64,000 bases of DNA from assembly GCF_045788535.1 (NCBI RefSeq), contig NZ_CP074074.1:2418001-2482000 (forward strand), in the 5' to 3' direction. The notes beneath the pieces are model-generated. The model was not told the origin of the DNA and searched no databases. It worked only from the letters and a program-made list of their open reading frames with translations. Source of the stretch: Allotamlana fucoidanivorans. GTDB lineage: Bacteria > Bacteroidota > Bacteroidia > Flavobacteriales > Flavobacteriaceae. A program made the position numbers and the translations under genes. Shown here piece by piece: positions 17,710 through 26,214 of this stretch (within the stretch, counting starts at the first letter, position 1; each line of letters begins with the position of its first letter).

Positions 17710-19242
17710 CTATATGTTAAAGGCAAGAGATAGGGTGAAATTAGTATATTTTCTATCAATGAATGCCTTGTCAATAAGTCCAATGGTATATAGAGGCGCT
17801 GCGAATGATCGTTTTGATTCATCAAATGCTAAGTCTAATCGAGTATTTCCAAAATTAAAACCTAAACCAAGGGAATACCCTGTTAAATCACCCACGGTTA
17901 TACCGTCGGCATACGGACTTTCTTCAAAGCGATACCCACCTCTTAAGCTAATTTGTTTAATTCTATATTCAGCACCAGCTCTGTAAGTGTTTGTACTTTT
18001 GAAAACATCTCTTATAATTTGGTTTTGATCAATAAAATCTGGGTCTGAAGTTGGTCTGAACTGCATGTTGCCGTAGTTTTTTCTTGAATAGTCAAAACTA
18101 ATAATACCTTGTTTATTAAATACATAGGCTAAGCTTCCTGTGAACTTAGAAGGTGTTTTAAGTCTATATCTAGGATATACGTTAACTATTCCAGGGTTAA
18201 TGGCAGGAAAATCCTGATCTTCTAATTCATCGGTATCAATAAACTCTGTAGTTTCTTCATCAATAGAATACCAGGTTGGGGAATCATACACTAGACCCAA
18301 ACGAAATTCTGGGCTTAGCTTAACAATACCGCCAAACTGAAAGGAGTATCCAACCCCTCTGGTAGATAAATTTTGCTGAAAATCAACAAAGTTTACAATA
18401 GAACCTACGTTAGAATTATTCTCACGAAGCCGGGTAGATTTATCATAACTTATAAAATGAGAGTTAAAGTTAAAACCTAAAGACAAGATGTCTTCGTATT
18501 GTGTGGCAAGGTTAAATGTAATTTTACCATTGTAACCCGTGGCAATATAAGAGTAGTTGTGGTTAAAATCACCTGAGGCTACATTGGCATAATAAAGTGT
18601 GTTATCGTCATCATCTACTTCAGGATCAAGAATAAAAGATTCAAAACCTAGAAACGCTTGCTGGTGGGCAAAACCAAAGCTGTCACCAATGTCACGATAT
18701 GCAGAACTAATGGTTTCACCAGGTAGTGCCGAAATATCTGCTAAACGTTTTCCATCAGCATAATCATAAAAGTAACTAGCAATTGAATTACTGAATTGTC
18801 CATCGTCATTTGTGTTCAACCCTCTAGCGAACCAGCTTGTTTCATAATTGTTTGTTCGTTCAGAATTAAAACTTAGAGCAAACTTTTTCCAGGGAGACCG
18901 ATTGCTACGATCTGCAAATACAAATGTTATGCCTCCTTGATTAATTGAAAATTTTGAGTCACTAGAATTAGTAAAACCATTAAAGTAAGTGGTGTTGTTG
19001 TCTATTTTAAAATTTGCACCAGTAACAGAGGCATGGCTTTGACTGAAAACAACAGAGCCTGCGGGGTTTAAACTAACGGCGCTCATATCGCCACCTAAAG
19101 CTCCAAAGGCGCCACTCATGGCTCTAAAACGCGCGGTTCCATGTATCTCTTCTTGTGAGTATCTAAACGCATCACTAATGTCTTGCGCATGTAATGAAGA
19201 TAATGAAATAGCTGCAATTAATAGTAAATTTAACTTCTTCAT
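17710..19242 (-). CDS. Outer membrane protein transport protein (OmpP1/FadL/TodX family)
   Basis: A 510-residue outer membrane beta-barrel. It starts with a signal peptide (KKLNLLLIAAISLSSLHAQ) followed by the N-terminal plug motif typical of FadL relatives (ARFRAMSGAFGALGGDMSA, SLNPAGSVVF). Alternating beta strands continue to the end (NFTLSLAFNI, terminal aromatic strand). The family carries hydrophobic compounds across the outer membrane; in Bacteroidetes it is often labelled hemin receptor without proof. It is flanked by a lipoprotein gene 85 bases upstream and by a hairpin terminator downstream. Confidence 0.85.
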   Translation of the reverse strand: MKKLNLLLIAAISLSSLHAQDISDAFRYSQEEIHGTARFRAMSGAFGALGGDMSAVSLNPAGSVVFSQSHASVTGANFKIDNNTTYFNGFTNSSDSKFSINQGGITFVFADRSNRSPWKKFALSFNSERTNNYETSWFARGLNTNDDGQFSNSIASYFYDYADGKRLADISALPGETISSAYRDIGDSFGFAHQQAFLGFESFILDPEVDDDDNTLYYANVASGDFNHNYSYIATGYNGKITFNLATQYEDILSLGFNFNSHFISYDKSTRLRENNSNVGSIVNFVDFQQNLSTRGVGYSFQFGGIVKLSPEFRLGLVYDSPTWYSIDEETTEFIDTDELEDQDFPAINPGIVNVYPRYRLKTPSKFTGSLAYVFNKQGIISFDYSRKNYGNMQFRPTSDPDFIDQNQIIRDVFKSTNTYRAGAEYRIKQISLRGGYRFEESPYADGITVGDLTGYSLGLGFNFGNTRLDLAFDESKRSFAAPLYTIGLIDKAFIDRKYTNFTLSLAFNI

Positions 19243-19327
19243 GTGTTTGATGTTTTTAATGTTTGGGGCAAAAAAGGTGTTTGTCTACGTAAGATATTTA
19301 ACTACTTAAATTTTTATAGAAATGATA

Positions 19328-20479
19328 TTATCGTCTTCTTCCACCTCCCGATGAGCTAGCTCCTGAACTTCTGCCGCCACCAGATGATGATCTTGACATA
19401 GAACTACTAGATCTTGAACTGCTACTAGGAGAGTATGATGAACTTCTTGAGGAAGATGATGACCTATAGGTGTTTCCTGAATTATATCTGCTATTTGACG
19501 AAGGCTGCCTGTAAATGGTACTAGAACTTCTTCTTGTTGTTGAAGATGATGATCTTGTTGTTGAATTTCTAGACGGTGTTCTTACAGTTGCTGACCGTCT
19601 TGTAACTCCTGAGTAAGATCTGTTAACGTTACTTGAATTGCTATTTCTTCTATACGTTGAGGATGGTGTTGAAGCGTATCTACTAACACTGTTGCTTCTT
19701 CTATTTGTAGTATATTTTGATGTGGTGCCATTTGATACCCTTGAAGAACTGCGTCGACCTTCATAATTGCCAGCTACAGTATTTTTAGTATTACCATTTC
19801 TTGAATATGAACTACGTCTGCCTCCAGAATTAGCATCTGATCTGTTGTAATATGAGCTTCGTCTGCCTGATGTCGAACCAAAATAGTTGTTAGCATAGTA
19901 ACCACCTCGTCTTGAAGCGCTATAAGATACATAAGGACTGCGGTAGTAGCCGCCCCAATAGCCTCCCCAGTAGCCACCCCAATAGCCTCCGCCCCAGTAA
20001 TTATTCCATGGGTAGCACCATCCAGGGTATCCCCAATAGCCATTCCAGCCCCAGCCGTAACCAAAGTACCAGTTAGCCCCCCAGTAACCACCCCAACCCC
20101 AGCCGTTGTTCACGTAGTTAATGGTAACATTACTGTTGGTTTGCCCCCAACCACCATAACCAGCATAATTATTCGGTATGGAGTCATTTTCTACATAGGC
20201 AGAACTTTCATAGGAATCAATATCAGTGAAAATAGCATCTTCTGGTGTCATGCTTTCAGATTCAATAGCTTTTGTTTTAAAATAGTCACTATAGTAATTA
20301 CTTCTGTTTGCTCTTGAAGTTTCAACAGGTCTTTCTTGGGTTTGTGCAACAGGATCACCATAAATTCCGTCATTGTTTGTACCAACATATTCATAAGATC
20401 CACATGATAAAAATCCAAACAATAAGCTAAATAAAGCTATAAATGGCGCTTTTAGTTTTAAGTAGTTGTTAAAATGCAT
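19328..20479 (-). CDS. Low-complexity lipoprotein: Trp/Gly/Tyr-rich centre and Ser/Arg-rich tail
   Basis: A 383-residue protein with a lipoprotein signal (ALFSLLFGFLS then Cys26). Residues about 105-185 are built from W, G and Y with repeats of YWGG (four in a row near 166-182). From about 190 to the end the protein is dominated by Ser, Arg, Asn and Thr, ending SSGGGRRR. No enzymatic domain is visible. The positively charged tail and aromatic core suggest a surface or envelope structural protein, perhaps binding polyanions or matrix, but that is a guess. The repetitive composition yields long spurious open frames in other phases. The gene is divergent from proS. Confidence 0.8.
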   Translation of the reverse strand: MHFNNYLKLKAPFIALFSLLFGFLSCGSYEYVGTNNDGIYGDPVAQTQERPVETSRANRSNYYSDYFKTKAIESESMTPEDAIFTDIDSYESSAYVENDSIPNNYAGYGGWGQTNSNVTINYVNNGWGWGGYWGANWYFGYGWGWNGYWGYPGWCYPWNNYWGGGYWGGYWGGYWGGYYRSPYVSYSASRRGGYYANNYFGSTSGRRSSYYNRSDANSGGRRSSYSRNGNTKNTVAGNYEGRRSSSRVSNGTTSKYTTNRRSNSVSRYASTPSSTYRRNSNSSNVNRSYSGVTRRSATVRTPSRNSTTRSSSSTTRRSSSTIYRQPSSNSRYNSGNTYRSSSSSRSSSYSPSSSSRSSSSMSRSSSGGGRSSGASSSGGGRRR

Positions 20480-20497
20480 ATCTCTTGAATTTTATTG

Positions 20498-20525
20498 TTG
20501 AACATCACAAAAATAGTTAGTTTTG
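20498..20525 (+). promoter_or_regulatory. proS: proS promoter overlapping a divergent -7 box
   Basis: TTG at 20498-20500 and TAGTTTTG at 20518-20525 have a 17-base spacer. On the minus strand TATTTTTG (20515-20508) could serve the lipoprotein gene, so two opposed -7 boxes lie 2 bp apart. The position of the promoter rules out translation of proS from the upstream TTG at 20495. Confidence 0.65.
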
Positions 20526-20578
20526 CTGAACTATTTTTTTATTTAACTAAGTCACAACATTTGTGCCAAAAAAATGAT

Positions 20579-22057
20579 ATGAGTAAAAAACTTACCAGTA
20601 GAGCAACAGATTATTCAAAATGGTATAACGAATTGGTTGTTAAGGCTGATTTAGCCGAGAATTCGGCTGTGAGAGGTTGTATGGTTATAAAACCATACGG
20701 ATATGCCATATGGGAAAAAATGCAGGGCGAATTAGACAGAATGTTTAAAGAAACGGGGCACCAAAATGCCTATTTCCCCTTGTTTGTGCCAAAAAGTTTG
20801 TTTGAAGCCGAAGAAAAAAACGCTGAAGGATTTGCTAAAGAATGTGCTGTTGTAACACATTATAGGTTGCAGAATGATCCAGAAAATAAAGGTAAGTTAA
20901 GAGTTGATCCAGAAGCTAGATTAGAAGAAGAGTTAGTTGTAAGACCCACTAGCGAAGCCATTATATGGAATACCTTTAGAGGTTGGATACAATCTTATAG
21001 AGATTTGCCATTATTGATAAATCAATGGGCCAATGTGGTGCGTTGGGAAATGCGTACACGCTTATTTTTACGTACAGCAGAATTTTTATGGCAAGAAGGG
21101 CATACAGCTCATGAAACTCGTGAAGAGGCACTTGCTGAGGCCGAGTTAATGAATAATGTTTATGCTGCTTTTGTTGAGAAGTTTATGGCTATACCTGTTA
21201 TTCAAGGGCTAAAAACTGAAAGTGAACGTTTTGCAGGAGCAGATGAAACCTATTGCATTGAAGCCTTAATGCAAGATGGAAAGGCCTTACAAGCAGGAAC
21301 CTCTCATTTTTTAGGACAGAATTTCGCTAAAGCCTTTGATGTAAAGTTTGCTAATAAAGAAGGCAAGCAAGATTATGTTTGGGCCACTTCATGGGGTGTG
21401 TCAACACGATTAATGGGGGCTTTAATTATGACGCATAGTGATGATTATGGTTTAGTATTGCCTCCTAGTTTAGCTCCGAATCAAGTAGTTATAGTTCCTA
21501 TTTATAAAAGTGAAGAAGATTTAGCTGCCATTACAGAAGTTGCAGAGAGTATAATTAGCGACCTACGAGTAAAAAACATCACGGTTAAATATGATAATAG
21601 AACTACTCAAAGACCAGGGGCTAAGTTTGCTCAACATGAGTTACAGGGGGTGCCTTTAAGAATAGCGATTGGTCCTAAAGATTTAGCCAATGGTACGGTT
21701 GAACTAGCCCGAAGAGATACCTTAACAAAGGAAATTGTAGGGTTACATGATATAACAGATAAAGTTGATGGTTTGCTACATGAAATTCAGGATACTTTGT
21801 TTAACAAAGCGTTAAAGTTTAGAAATGAGCATATCACAGAGGTTGATACTTTTGAGGCGTTTAAAGAAGTTTTAGAGGTAAAAACAGGATTTATTTCCGC
21901 ACATTGGGATGGAACAACAGAAACAGAAGATAAAATAAAAGAGTTGACAAAAGCGACCATTCGTTGTATCCCTTTAAATGCTAAATTAGAAGAGGGGGTG
22001 TGTGTATATTCAGGAAAACCATCTAAGCAGCGTGTGTTATTTGCTAAGGCATACTAA
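20579..22057 (+). CDS. proS: Proline--tRNA ligase (archaeal/eukaryotic-like short form)
   Basis: A 492-residue class II synthetase of the ProS type 3 (short, no editing INS domain). Motif 2 is seen at VVRWEMRTRLFLRTAEFLWQ near 154-172, and GTSHFLGQNFAKAF follows near 238. The anticodon-binding domain begins about 285 (VVIVPIYKS), and the C-terminal zinc-like domain ends CVYSGKPSKQRVLFAKAY with the typical terminal Tyr. The ATG at 20579 is chosen: it starts SKKLTSRATDYSKWY as in homologues, and the promoter lies just upstream. The frame continues 28 codons further upstream but these overlap the promoter. Confidence 0.96.
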   Translation: MSKKLTSRATDYSKWYNELVVKADLAENSAVRGCMVIKPYGYAIWEKMQGELDRMFKETGHQNAYFPLFVPKSLFEAEEKNAEGFAKECAVVTHYRLQNDPENKGKLRVDPEARLEEELVVRPTSEAIIWNTFRGWIQSYRDLPLLINQWANVVRWEMRTRLFLRTAEFLWQEGHTAHETREEALAEAELMNNVYAAFVEKFMAIPVIQGLKTESERFAGADETYCIEALMQDGKALQAGTSHFLGQNFAKAFDVKFANKEGKQDYVWATSWGVSTRLMGALIMTHSDDYGLVLPPSLAPNQVVIVPIYKSEEDLAAITEVAESIISDLRVKNITVKYDNRTTQRPGAKFAQHELQGVPLRIAIGPKDLANGTVELARRDTLTKEIVGLHDITDKVDGLLHEIQDTLFNKALKFRNEHITEVDTFEAFKEVLEVKTGFISAHWDGTTETEDKIKELTKATIRCIPLNAKLEEGVCVYSGKPSKQRVLFAKAY

Positions 22058-22112
22058 ATCAATGTTTAAGATAAATCAATGCAATTTTTTTTGAAAAAAA
22101 ATTATTTTGCTC

Positions 22113-22142
22113 TTGCAACATTTAAAAATAGTTGTAATTTTG
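22113..22142 (+). promoter_or_regulatory. Upstream promoter of tRNA-Glu/rpsT
   Basis: TTG at 22113-22115 and TAATTTTG at 22135-22142, with a 19-base spacer. It is the first of two tandem promoters before the tRNA. Confidence 0.65.
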
Positions 22143-22214
22143 CAACCGCAATGAAAAACATTGTGAGTTATTTGAAAAGCGAATAAAAAAAGAATAAAAA
22201 ATTATTTTTTTTAC

Positions 22215-22244
22215 TTGTAGTTTTAAAAATAAAATTTATCTTTG
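22215..22244 (+). promoter_or_regulatory. Proximal promoter of tRNA-Glu/rpsT
   Basis: TTG at 22215-22217 and TATCTTTG at 22237-22244 with a 19-base spacer; the expected start site is about 10 bases before the tRNA. It is a very good match to the flavobacterial consensus. Confidence 0.8.
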
Positions 22245-22261
22245 CGCACTCAAAAACAAAT

Positions 22262-22333
22262 GGCCCGTTCGTCTATCGGCTAGGACGCCAGGTTTTCATC
22301 CTGGTAAGAGGGGTTCGATTCCCCTACGGGCTA
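22262..22333 (+). tRNA. tRNA-Glu (TTC)
   Basis: 72 bases. The acceptor stem GGCCCGT pairs with ACGGGCT, followed by discriminator A. The anticodon stem CCAGG/CCTGG encloses the loop TTTTCAT with anticodon TTC. The T arm is AGGGG TTCGATT CCCCT. CCA is not encoded. It is followed 26 bases later by rpsT, with which it is probably cotranscribed. Confidence 0.97.
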
Positions 22334-22359
22334 CAATATTTTAATTATAGAAAAAGAAA

Positions 22360-22611
22360 ATGGCAAATCATAAGTCAGCATTAAAAAGAATAAGAAGTAA
22401 CGAAGCAAAACGCTTAACTAATAGGTATCAGCACAAAACGACTCGTAATGCTATTAAGAAATTACGTGAGTTAACTGATAAAAAGGAAGCTGAAGCATTA
22501 TTTCCTAGTGTTGTTTCTATGCTTGATAAATTAGCAAAGAAAAACGTTATTCATGTTAACAAAGCGGCTAACTTAAAATCTGGTTTAGCAAAACACGTAG
22601 CAGCACTGTAA
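22360..22611 (+). CDS. rpsT: 30S ribosomal protein S20
   Basis: An 83-residue basic, all-helical protein that binds 16S rRNA. The N-terminus (ANHKSALKRIRSNEAKRL) and C-terminus (HVNKAANLKSGLAKHVAAL) are diagnostic. It lies directly behind tRNA-Glu and before a strong terminator; the tandem promoters upstream of the tRNA are its only visible ones. Confidence 0.97.
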   Translation: MANHKSALKRIRSNEAKRLTNRYQHKTTRNAIKKLRELTDKKEAEALFPSVVSMLDKLAKKNVIHVNKAANLKSGLAKHVAAL

Positions 22612-22634
22612 TCTATATTTAAATTAAAATATAT

Positions 22635-22664
22635 AAGGCCTCTCAAAATGAGAGGCCTTTTTTT
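22635..22664 (+). terminator. rpsT: Terminator of rpsT
   Basis: AAGGCCTCTC pairs with GAGAGGCCTT around five bases, followed by seven T. Confidence 0.9.
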
Positions 22665-22688
22665 GTATACTGTTTTTTACTCTAAATT

Positions 22689-23101
22689 TTATATAGGTCC
22701 TTTAACCAATTCAATATCTTTTAAAACTTTTGGGTAAAAATATGACCAAGAAAATTTGTAGGTTGTAATGAGTAGCAAAGACACCTCTTGATATTGTTTG
22801 ATGGCTTCAGTGAGCCTTAACCAAAATTTAGCTCCATTTTCAAGATGAATGATAGATTTATTTTGAAGGGCTTTGTTCTTAGTTTTTATTGTCTCCTCAA
22901 GATGATACCTGATTCGGGTTTTTCTCAAAAGTACAAACTTAAATATCTCCAGACTTCCAAATTATGAACTTTTACTTGAAACACCACTGAATTTTTTACA
23001 GCAAAAGATACTTTAGGAGAATCCTTGTCAAATTATATGTCAGTTTTTTGTTTGGTGCATGAGATTAAAAAAACAATAAGTATAAACATAAAATGTTTCA
23101 T
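22689..23101 (-). pseudogene. Decayed small lipoprotein gene
   Basis: On the minus strand an ATG at 23101-23099 begins a convincing lipoprotein signal (KHFMFILIVFLISC, then TKQKTDI) but meets TAA at 23035-23033. The same frame then continues FDKDSPKVSFAVKNS...NLEVWRYLSLYF to another stop near 22927. Reading continues one frame over as RKTRIRYHLEETIKTKNKA to a stop at 22689. The three pieces add up to a protein of about 135 residues broken by one stop and one frameshift. I do not recognise the family. A gene caller may report only the 79-codon tail starting at a TTG (22928). Confidence 0.6.
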
Positions 23102-23246
23102 ACTTGAAATAGGTTTCAAATGTTGAAATTATGGAAAAATAATTACAATTAAAATTTCAAGAAAATAAAGCCAGGAATTCTGTATTATTTTTTAACCGAT
23201 TTGGTATTTTTACCAACTACATAATACTATAATTAATTATTAAGAA

Positions 23247-25547
23247 ATGGTCTCAAAATATCTGTTTTGCTCTTATAAAACCTCATGTGTATTGAAATGT
23301 TCGGTGTATTTTATGTTATTAACAACACTTGTTTTTTCCTGCAAACCTAAGAGTTTTAACGAACCTCAAATTTCGCTAGATAATTATCAAATAGAAGAAG
23401 GGTTTGAACTTAGTGTGGCGGCATCTGAACCTTTTATTGAAGCACCTGTGTCTATGGATTTTGATAATAAGGGACGTATGTGGGTGGTTGAAATGAAAGG
23501 ATTTATGAGAAATCTTCAAGGTACTGGTGATGATATACCAAATGGCACCATTTCTATTCTTGAAGATTTAGACCATGATGGCATAACAGATCACTCTAAA
23601 GTGTTTATTGATAGTCTTATATTGCCACGAGCCTTGGCTCATGTATATGGAGGGCTTTTGTATGCAGAACCGCCAAACCTGTGGTTTGTTGATATTAAGG
23701 ATGACCAGCCAATCAATAAAGTTTTAGTAGACTCTCTGTATTCTGATGGGGGTAATGTAGAGCATCAACCTAACGGATTAATGGTGCATATTGATAATTG
23801 GATTTATAATGCAAAATCAAATTTTAGATACCAAAGAAAACATGGTGAGTGGATTAAAGAACCAACATCTTTTAGAGGGCAGTGGGGTATTACTAAGGAT
23901 AATTTTGGAAGACTTTATGTCAATACAAATTCCACTCAAATAATGGGGGATTTTGTGTTGCCTAATACGATAAATAAAAATGTTTTTTACAAACCAGAAG
24001 CAGCCCTAAATAAAACGCTAACAACAAATCAACGGGTATACCCGTTACATGCAACATCAGTAAATCGAGGTTATGTTGAAGGTGTGTTAGATGAGGATAG
24101 TTTACTTATAAATGTAACATCGGCGTGTGGTCCCATGATATATCGCGGTGATGCGTTTCCCGAGAATTATTTAGAAAATGCATTTGTATGTGCACCAGAG
24201 GCTAATATAGTAAAACGTAATATTCTGTCATTTGAAAATATCGTGCTTAGTGCAACTCAAGCGATTCCTGAGCAGGAGTTTATTGCGTCTACTGATGAAG
24301 GTTTTCGTCCTGTAAACTTGTTTAATGGACCCGACGGGAATATGTATGTGGTTGATATGCATAGAGGTATTATACAAGATAAGGCTTTTATGACGCCGTA
24401 TTTACAGGAACAGACTGCTGTAAAGAAGCTTGACACTATAATTGGGATGGGGCGTATTTTGAAAGTAACTCATAAAAATAATCAACAGGTTTCTCCTATA
24501 CAAAATTTAGATAAACTCAAGAGTACGGAGCTAGTAGATTTATTAAAACGTAAAAATGGTTGGTTCAGAGATAGGGCCCAGCAATTATTGGTATATAGAC
24601 AAGATAGAACCGATGAGGTAGTTTCTGCTTTAATAGAGCTTTTACAAGATACTAATAATGATATAACGCAAATTCATGCATTACATACTTTAAATGGTTT
24701 AAATGTTTTGGATTTTGAACTATTAGAGTCCTTTGTTTATTCTAGTAAGAATATATTATCCTTGTGTCATGCCATAGTGTTATTAGAGCAGTTCGCATCT
24801 GTAGACAGGGTCGCTTCGGTAATAAAACTATTTCAAGAATTAGAATCTAAAGATGATGCATTTATAGATTTATATATTTTATCATCCTTGGGAAATTGGG
24901 TGTCATTAGCTGAAGAGAAATTATTTCCATTGGGGCATAACTTATCAAAAAAATATAAGGATGAGCCTATTTTTCAGGAAGCTTTTATTAATAGTTTAAG
25001 GGATCATGAGGAGGCCTATGCATCTTACATGAGTACGAATAAAGAACCTTTAAGTAGTGTTGTTTTTCAAAATATTTTAGAAACAACTTTATCTAATAAA
25101 AAACAGAATAAGAAGAATTTTATTTACACTAAAAAGGGTGTGTCAACAGATTCTAGAACTGAAGGATATGCTGTTTACAGAAATTTTTGTGCCACCTGCC
25201 ATGGGCTAAACGGAGAAGGAGTTGAAAACTTAGCACCTCCCTTAATGAATTCAGATTATGTGTCTAACTCACCAGAAAAGTTAGCGCTTGTTGTGTTGCA
25301 CGGATTAAGAGGACCCATACATGTGAATGATAAATTGTATGAATTCAATATGGTTATGCCTGGTTTGGCAAACAATCCTGAATTTAGTGATGAAGATATT
25401 CAAAATATTATTTTATACGTAACTAATGCATTTTCAGGTAATGGAGCAATACTTGATAAAGAAAAAATCATGCAATTACGTAAGCAGAAACCTGAAAAAG
25501 ATGGTGGGTATTCTGAAGAAGAATTAATCCAGTTGCAAATCAATTAG
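23247..25547 (+). CDS. Lipoprotein dehydrogenase-like beta-propeller with C-terminal cytochrome c domain (PVC-type family)
   Basis: A 766-residue protein with a lipobox (TLVFS then Cys32). Residues about 45-415 form the membrane-bound dehydrogenase-like propeller typical of large planctomycete/verrucomicrobial and Bacteroidetes proteins (APVSMDFDNKGRMWVVEM, HQPNGLMVHIDNWIY, LFNGPDGNMYVVDMHRG). Helical HEAT-like repeats follow at about 430-600. A c-type haem site CATCH lies at 648-652, with a likely axial Met near 704 (MVMPGL). Such proteins are thought to oxidise sugars or related compounds and pass electrons to haem; the substrate here is unknown. The long start is kept because the alternative Met23 would leave too short a signal. 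Confidence 0.75.
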   Translation: MVSKYLFCSYKTSCVLKCSVYFMLLTTLVFSCKPKSFNEPQISLDNYQIEEGFELSVAASEPFIEAPVSMDFDNKGRMWVVEMKGFMRNLQGTGDDIPNGTISILEDLDHDGITDHSKVFIDSLILPRALAHVYGGLLYAEPPNLWFVDIKDDQPINKVLVDSLYSDGGNVEHQPNGLMVHIDNWIYNAKSNFRYQRKHGEWIKEPTSFRGQWGITKDNFGRLYVNTNSTQIMGDFVLPNTINKNVFYKPEAALNKTLTTNQRVYPLHATSVNRGYVEGVLDEDSLLINVTSACGPMIYRGDAFPENYLENAFVCAPEANIVKRNILSFENIVLSATQAIPEQEFIASTDEGFRPVNLFNGPDGNMYVVDMHRGIIQDKAFMTPYLQEQTAVKKLDTIIGMGRILKVTHKNNQQVSPIQNLDKLKSTELVDLLKRKNGWFRDRAQQLLVYRQDRTDEVVSALIELLQDTNNDITQIHALHTLNGLNVLDFELLESFVYSSKNILSLCHAIVLLEQFASVDRVASVIKLFQELESKDDAFIDLYILSSLGNWVSLAEEKLFPLGHNLSKKYKDEPIFQEAFINSLRDHEEAYASYMSTNKEPLSSVVFQNILETTLSNKKQNKKNFIYTKKGVSTDSRTEGYAVYRNFCATCHGLNGEGVENLAPPLMNSDYVSNSPEKLALVVLHGLRGPIHVNDKLYEFNMVMPGLANNPEFSDEDIQNIILYVTNAFSGNGAILDKEKIMQLRKQKPEKDGGYSEEELIQLQIN

Positions 25548-25569
25548 GGCAATACTCTTTTTTGTAAAA

Positions 25570-26037
25570 TTAAGGGAGCTTTTTTGGGTTGTAAAGTTCT
25601 GGTGTTACAGATATTTGAGTAAAAAAATCACCATTAACATCATAATATTTAAAATCTATAGTAACGTTGTTATCTCTGTAAAATTTTAATTCGGGGCTGT
25701 TTTTTACGTTTTCAATGACATTTGGTTTGATGTAATTTTCAACTTCTTTTAAATTAACCTCCGATTTTTTTAGATCCTTAAGCGTGTAGTGATAGATGAA
25801 ATTTGTTTTTGCTATGGATGAAGCACTATCTAATCGTGTGTATTGATCAATTTCTAAGGGCGTTTGCTTATTAAGTTCTGTAGCAGCCTGTTGAAGTTTG
25901 TCAGCTAAATCATCTTTTAATAAGTAGGTGACACCAAAAAAGCCTATGGCAAAGGCTGTGATGCTAAAAACTATTCTAAATAGTAGTGTTTTATTTGCTT
26001 TTTTCACACGTATTGATTTTAAACTTAGGTGATACAA
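25570..26037 (-). CDS. Single-pass membrane protein of unknown function
   Basis: A 155-residue protein with a basic N-terminus and one hydrophobic segment at about 21-42 (FRIVFSITAFAIGFFGVTYLL). A C-terminal domain rich in beta strands follows (VTIDFKYYDVNGDFFTQISV). The topology suggests a membrane anchor with the C-terminal domain in the periplasm. I do not recognise the family. It is convergent with the cytochrome c gene (22 bases apart) and upstream of nothing obvious. Confidence 0.6.
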   Translation of the reverse strand: MYHLSLKSIRVKKANKTLLFRIVFSITAFAIGFFGVTYLLKDDLADKLQQAATELNKQTPLEIDQYTRLDSASSIAKTNFIYHYTLKDLKKSEVNLKEVENYIKPNVIENVKNSPELKFYRDNNVTIDFKYYDVNGDFFTQISVTPELYNPKKLP

Positions 26038-26142
26038 TTTTGGGCTTAAATATAAATGTTTAATGTATTATTCATTGAAAGGTATCTCAAATAAATTTTG
26101 GAAAAGGATTAGAATAAGAACACGTTGTGTATAGGTATGCTT

Positions 26143-26180
26143 TTAAAGAAAAAGCCTCAACCATAAAACGGTCAAGGCCT
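26143..26180 (-). terminator. rho: Terminator of rho
   Basis: On the minus strand GCCTTGACC pairs (one G-T wobble) with GGTTGAGGC across a 6-base loop, followed by TTTTTC. Confidence 0.7.
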
Positions 26181-26214
26181 AATTAAATTTGAGTTAGTTT
26201 GTTTTTTATTGAAA

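Noticed and set aside
19582..20091. Open frames of 60 and 105 codons in another phase within the Trp/Gly-rich lipoprotein gene
   Set aside because: They arise from the biased repetitive codons of the real gene and show no independent protein features or start context.
20495..20578. Longer proS starting at a TTG 28 codons upstream
   Set aside because: That stretch contains the -33 and -7 boxes of the promoter, and homologues start at SKKLTSRATDYSKWY.
22151..22186. An 11-codon frame (KNIVSYLKSE) in the tRNA-Glu leader
   Set aside because: Too short and without codon or regulatory pattern of an attenuator; mentioned only as part of the leader.
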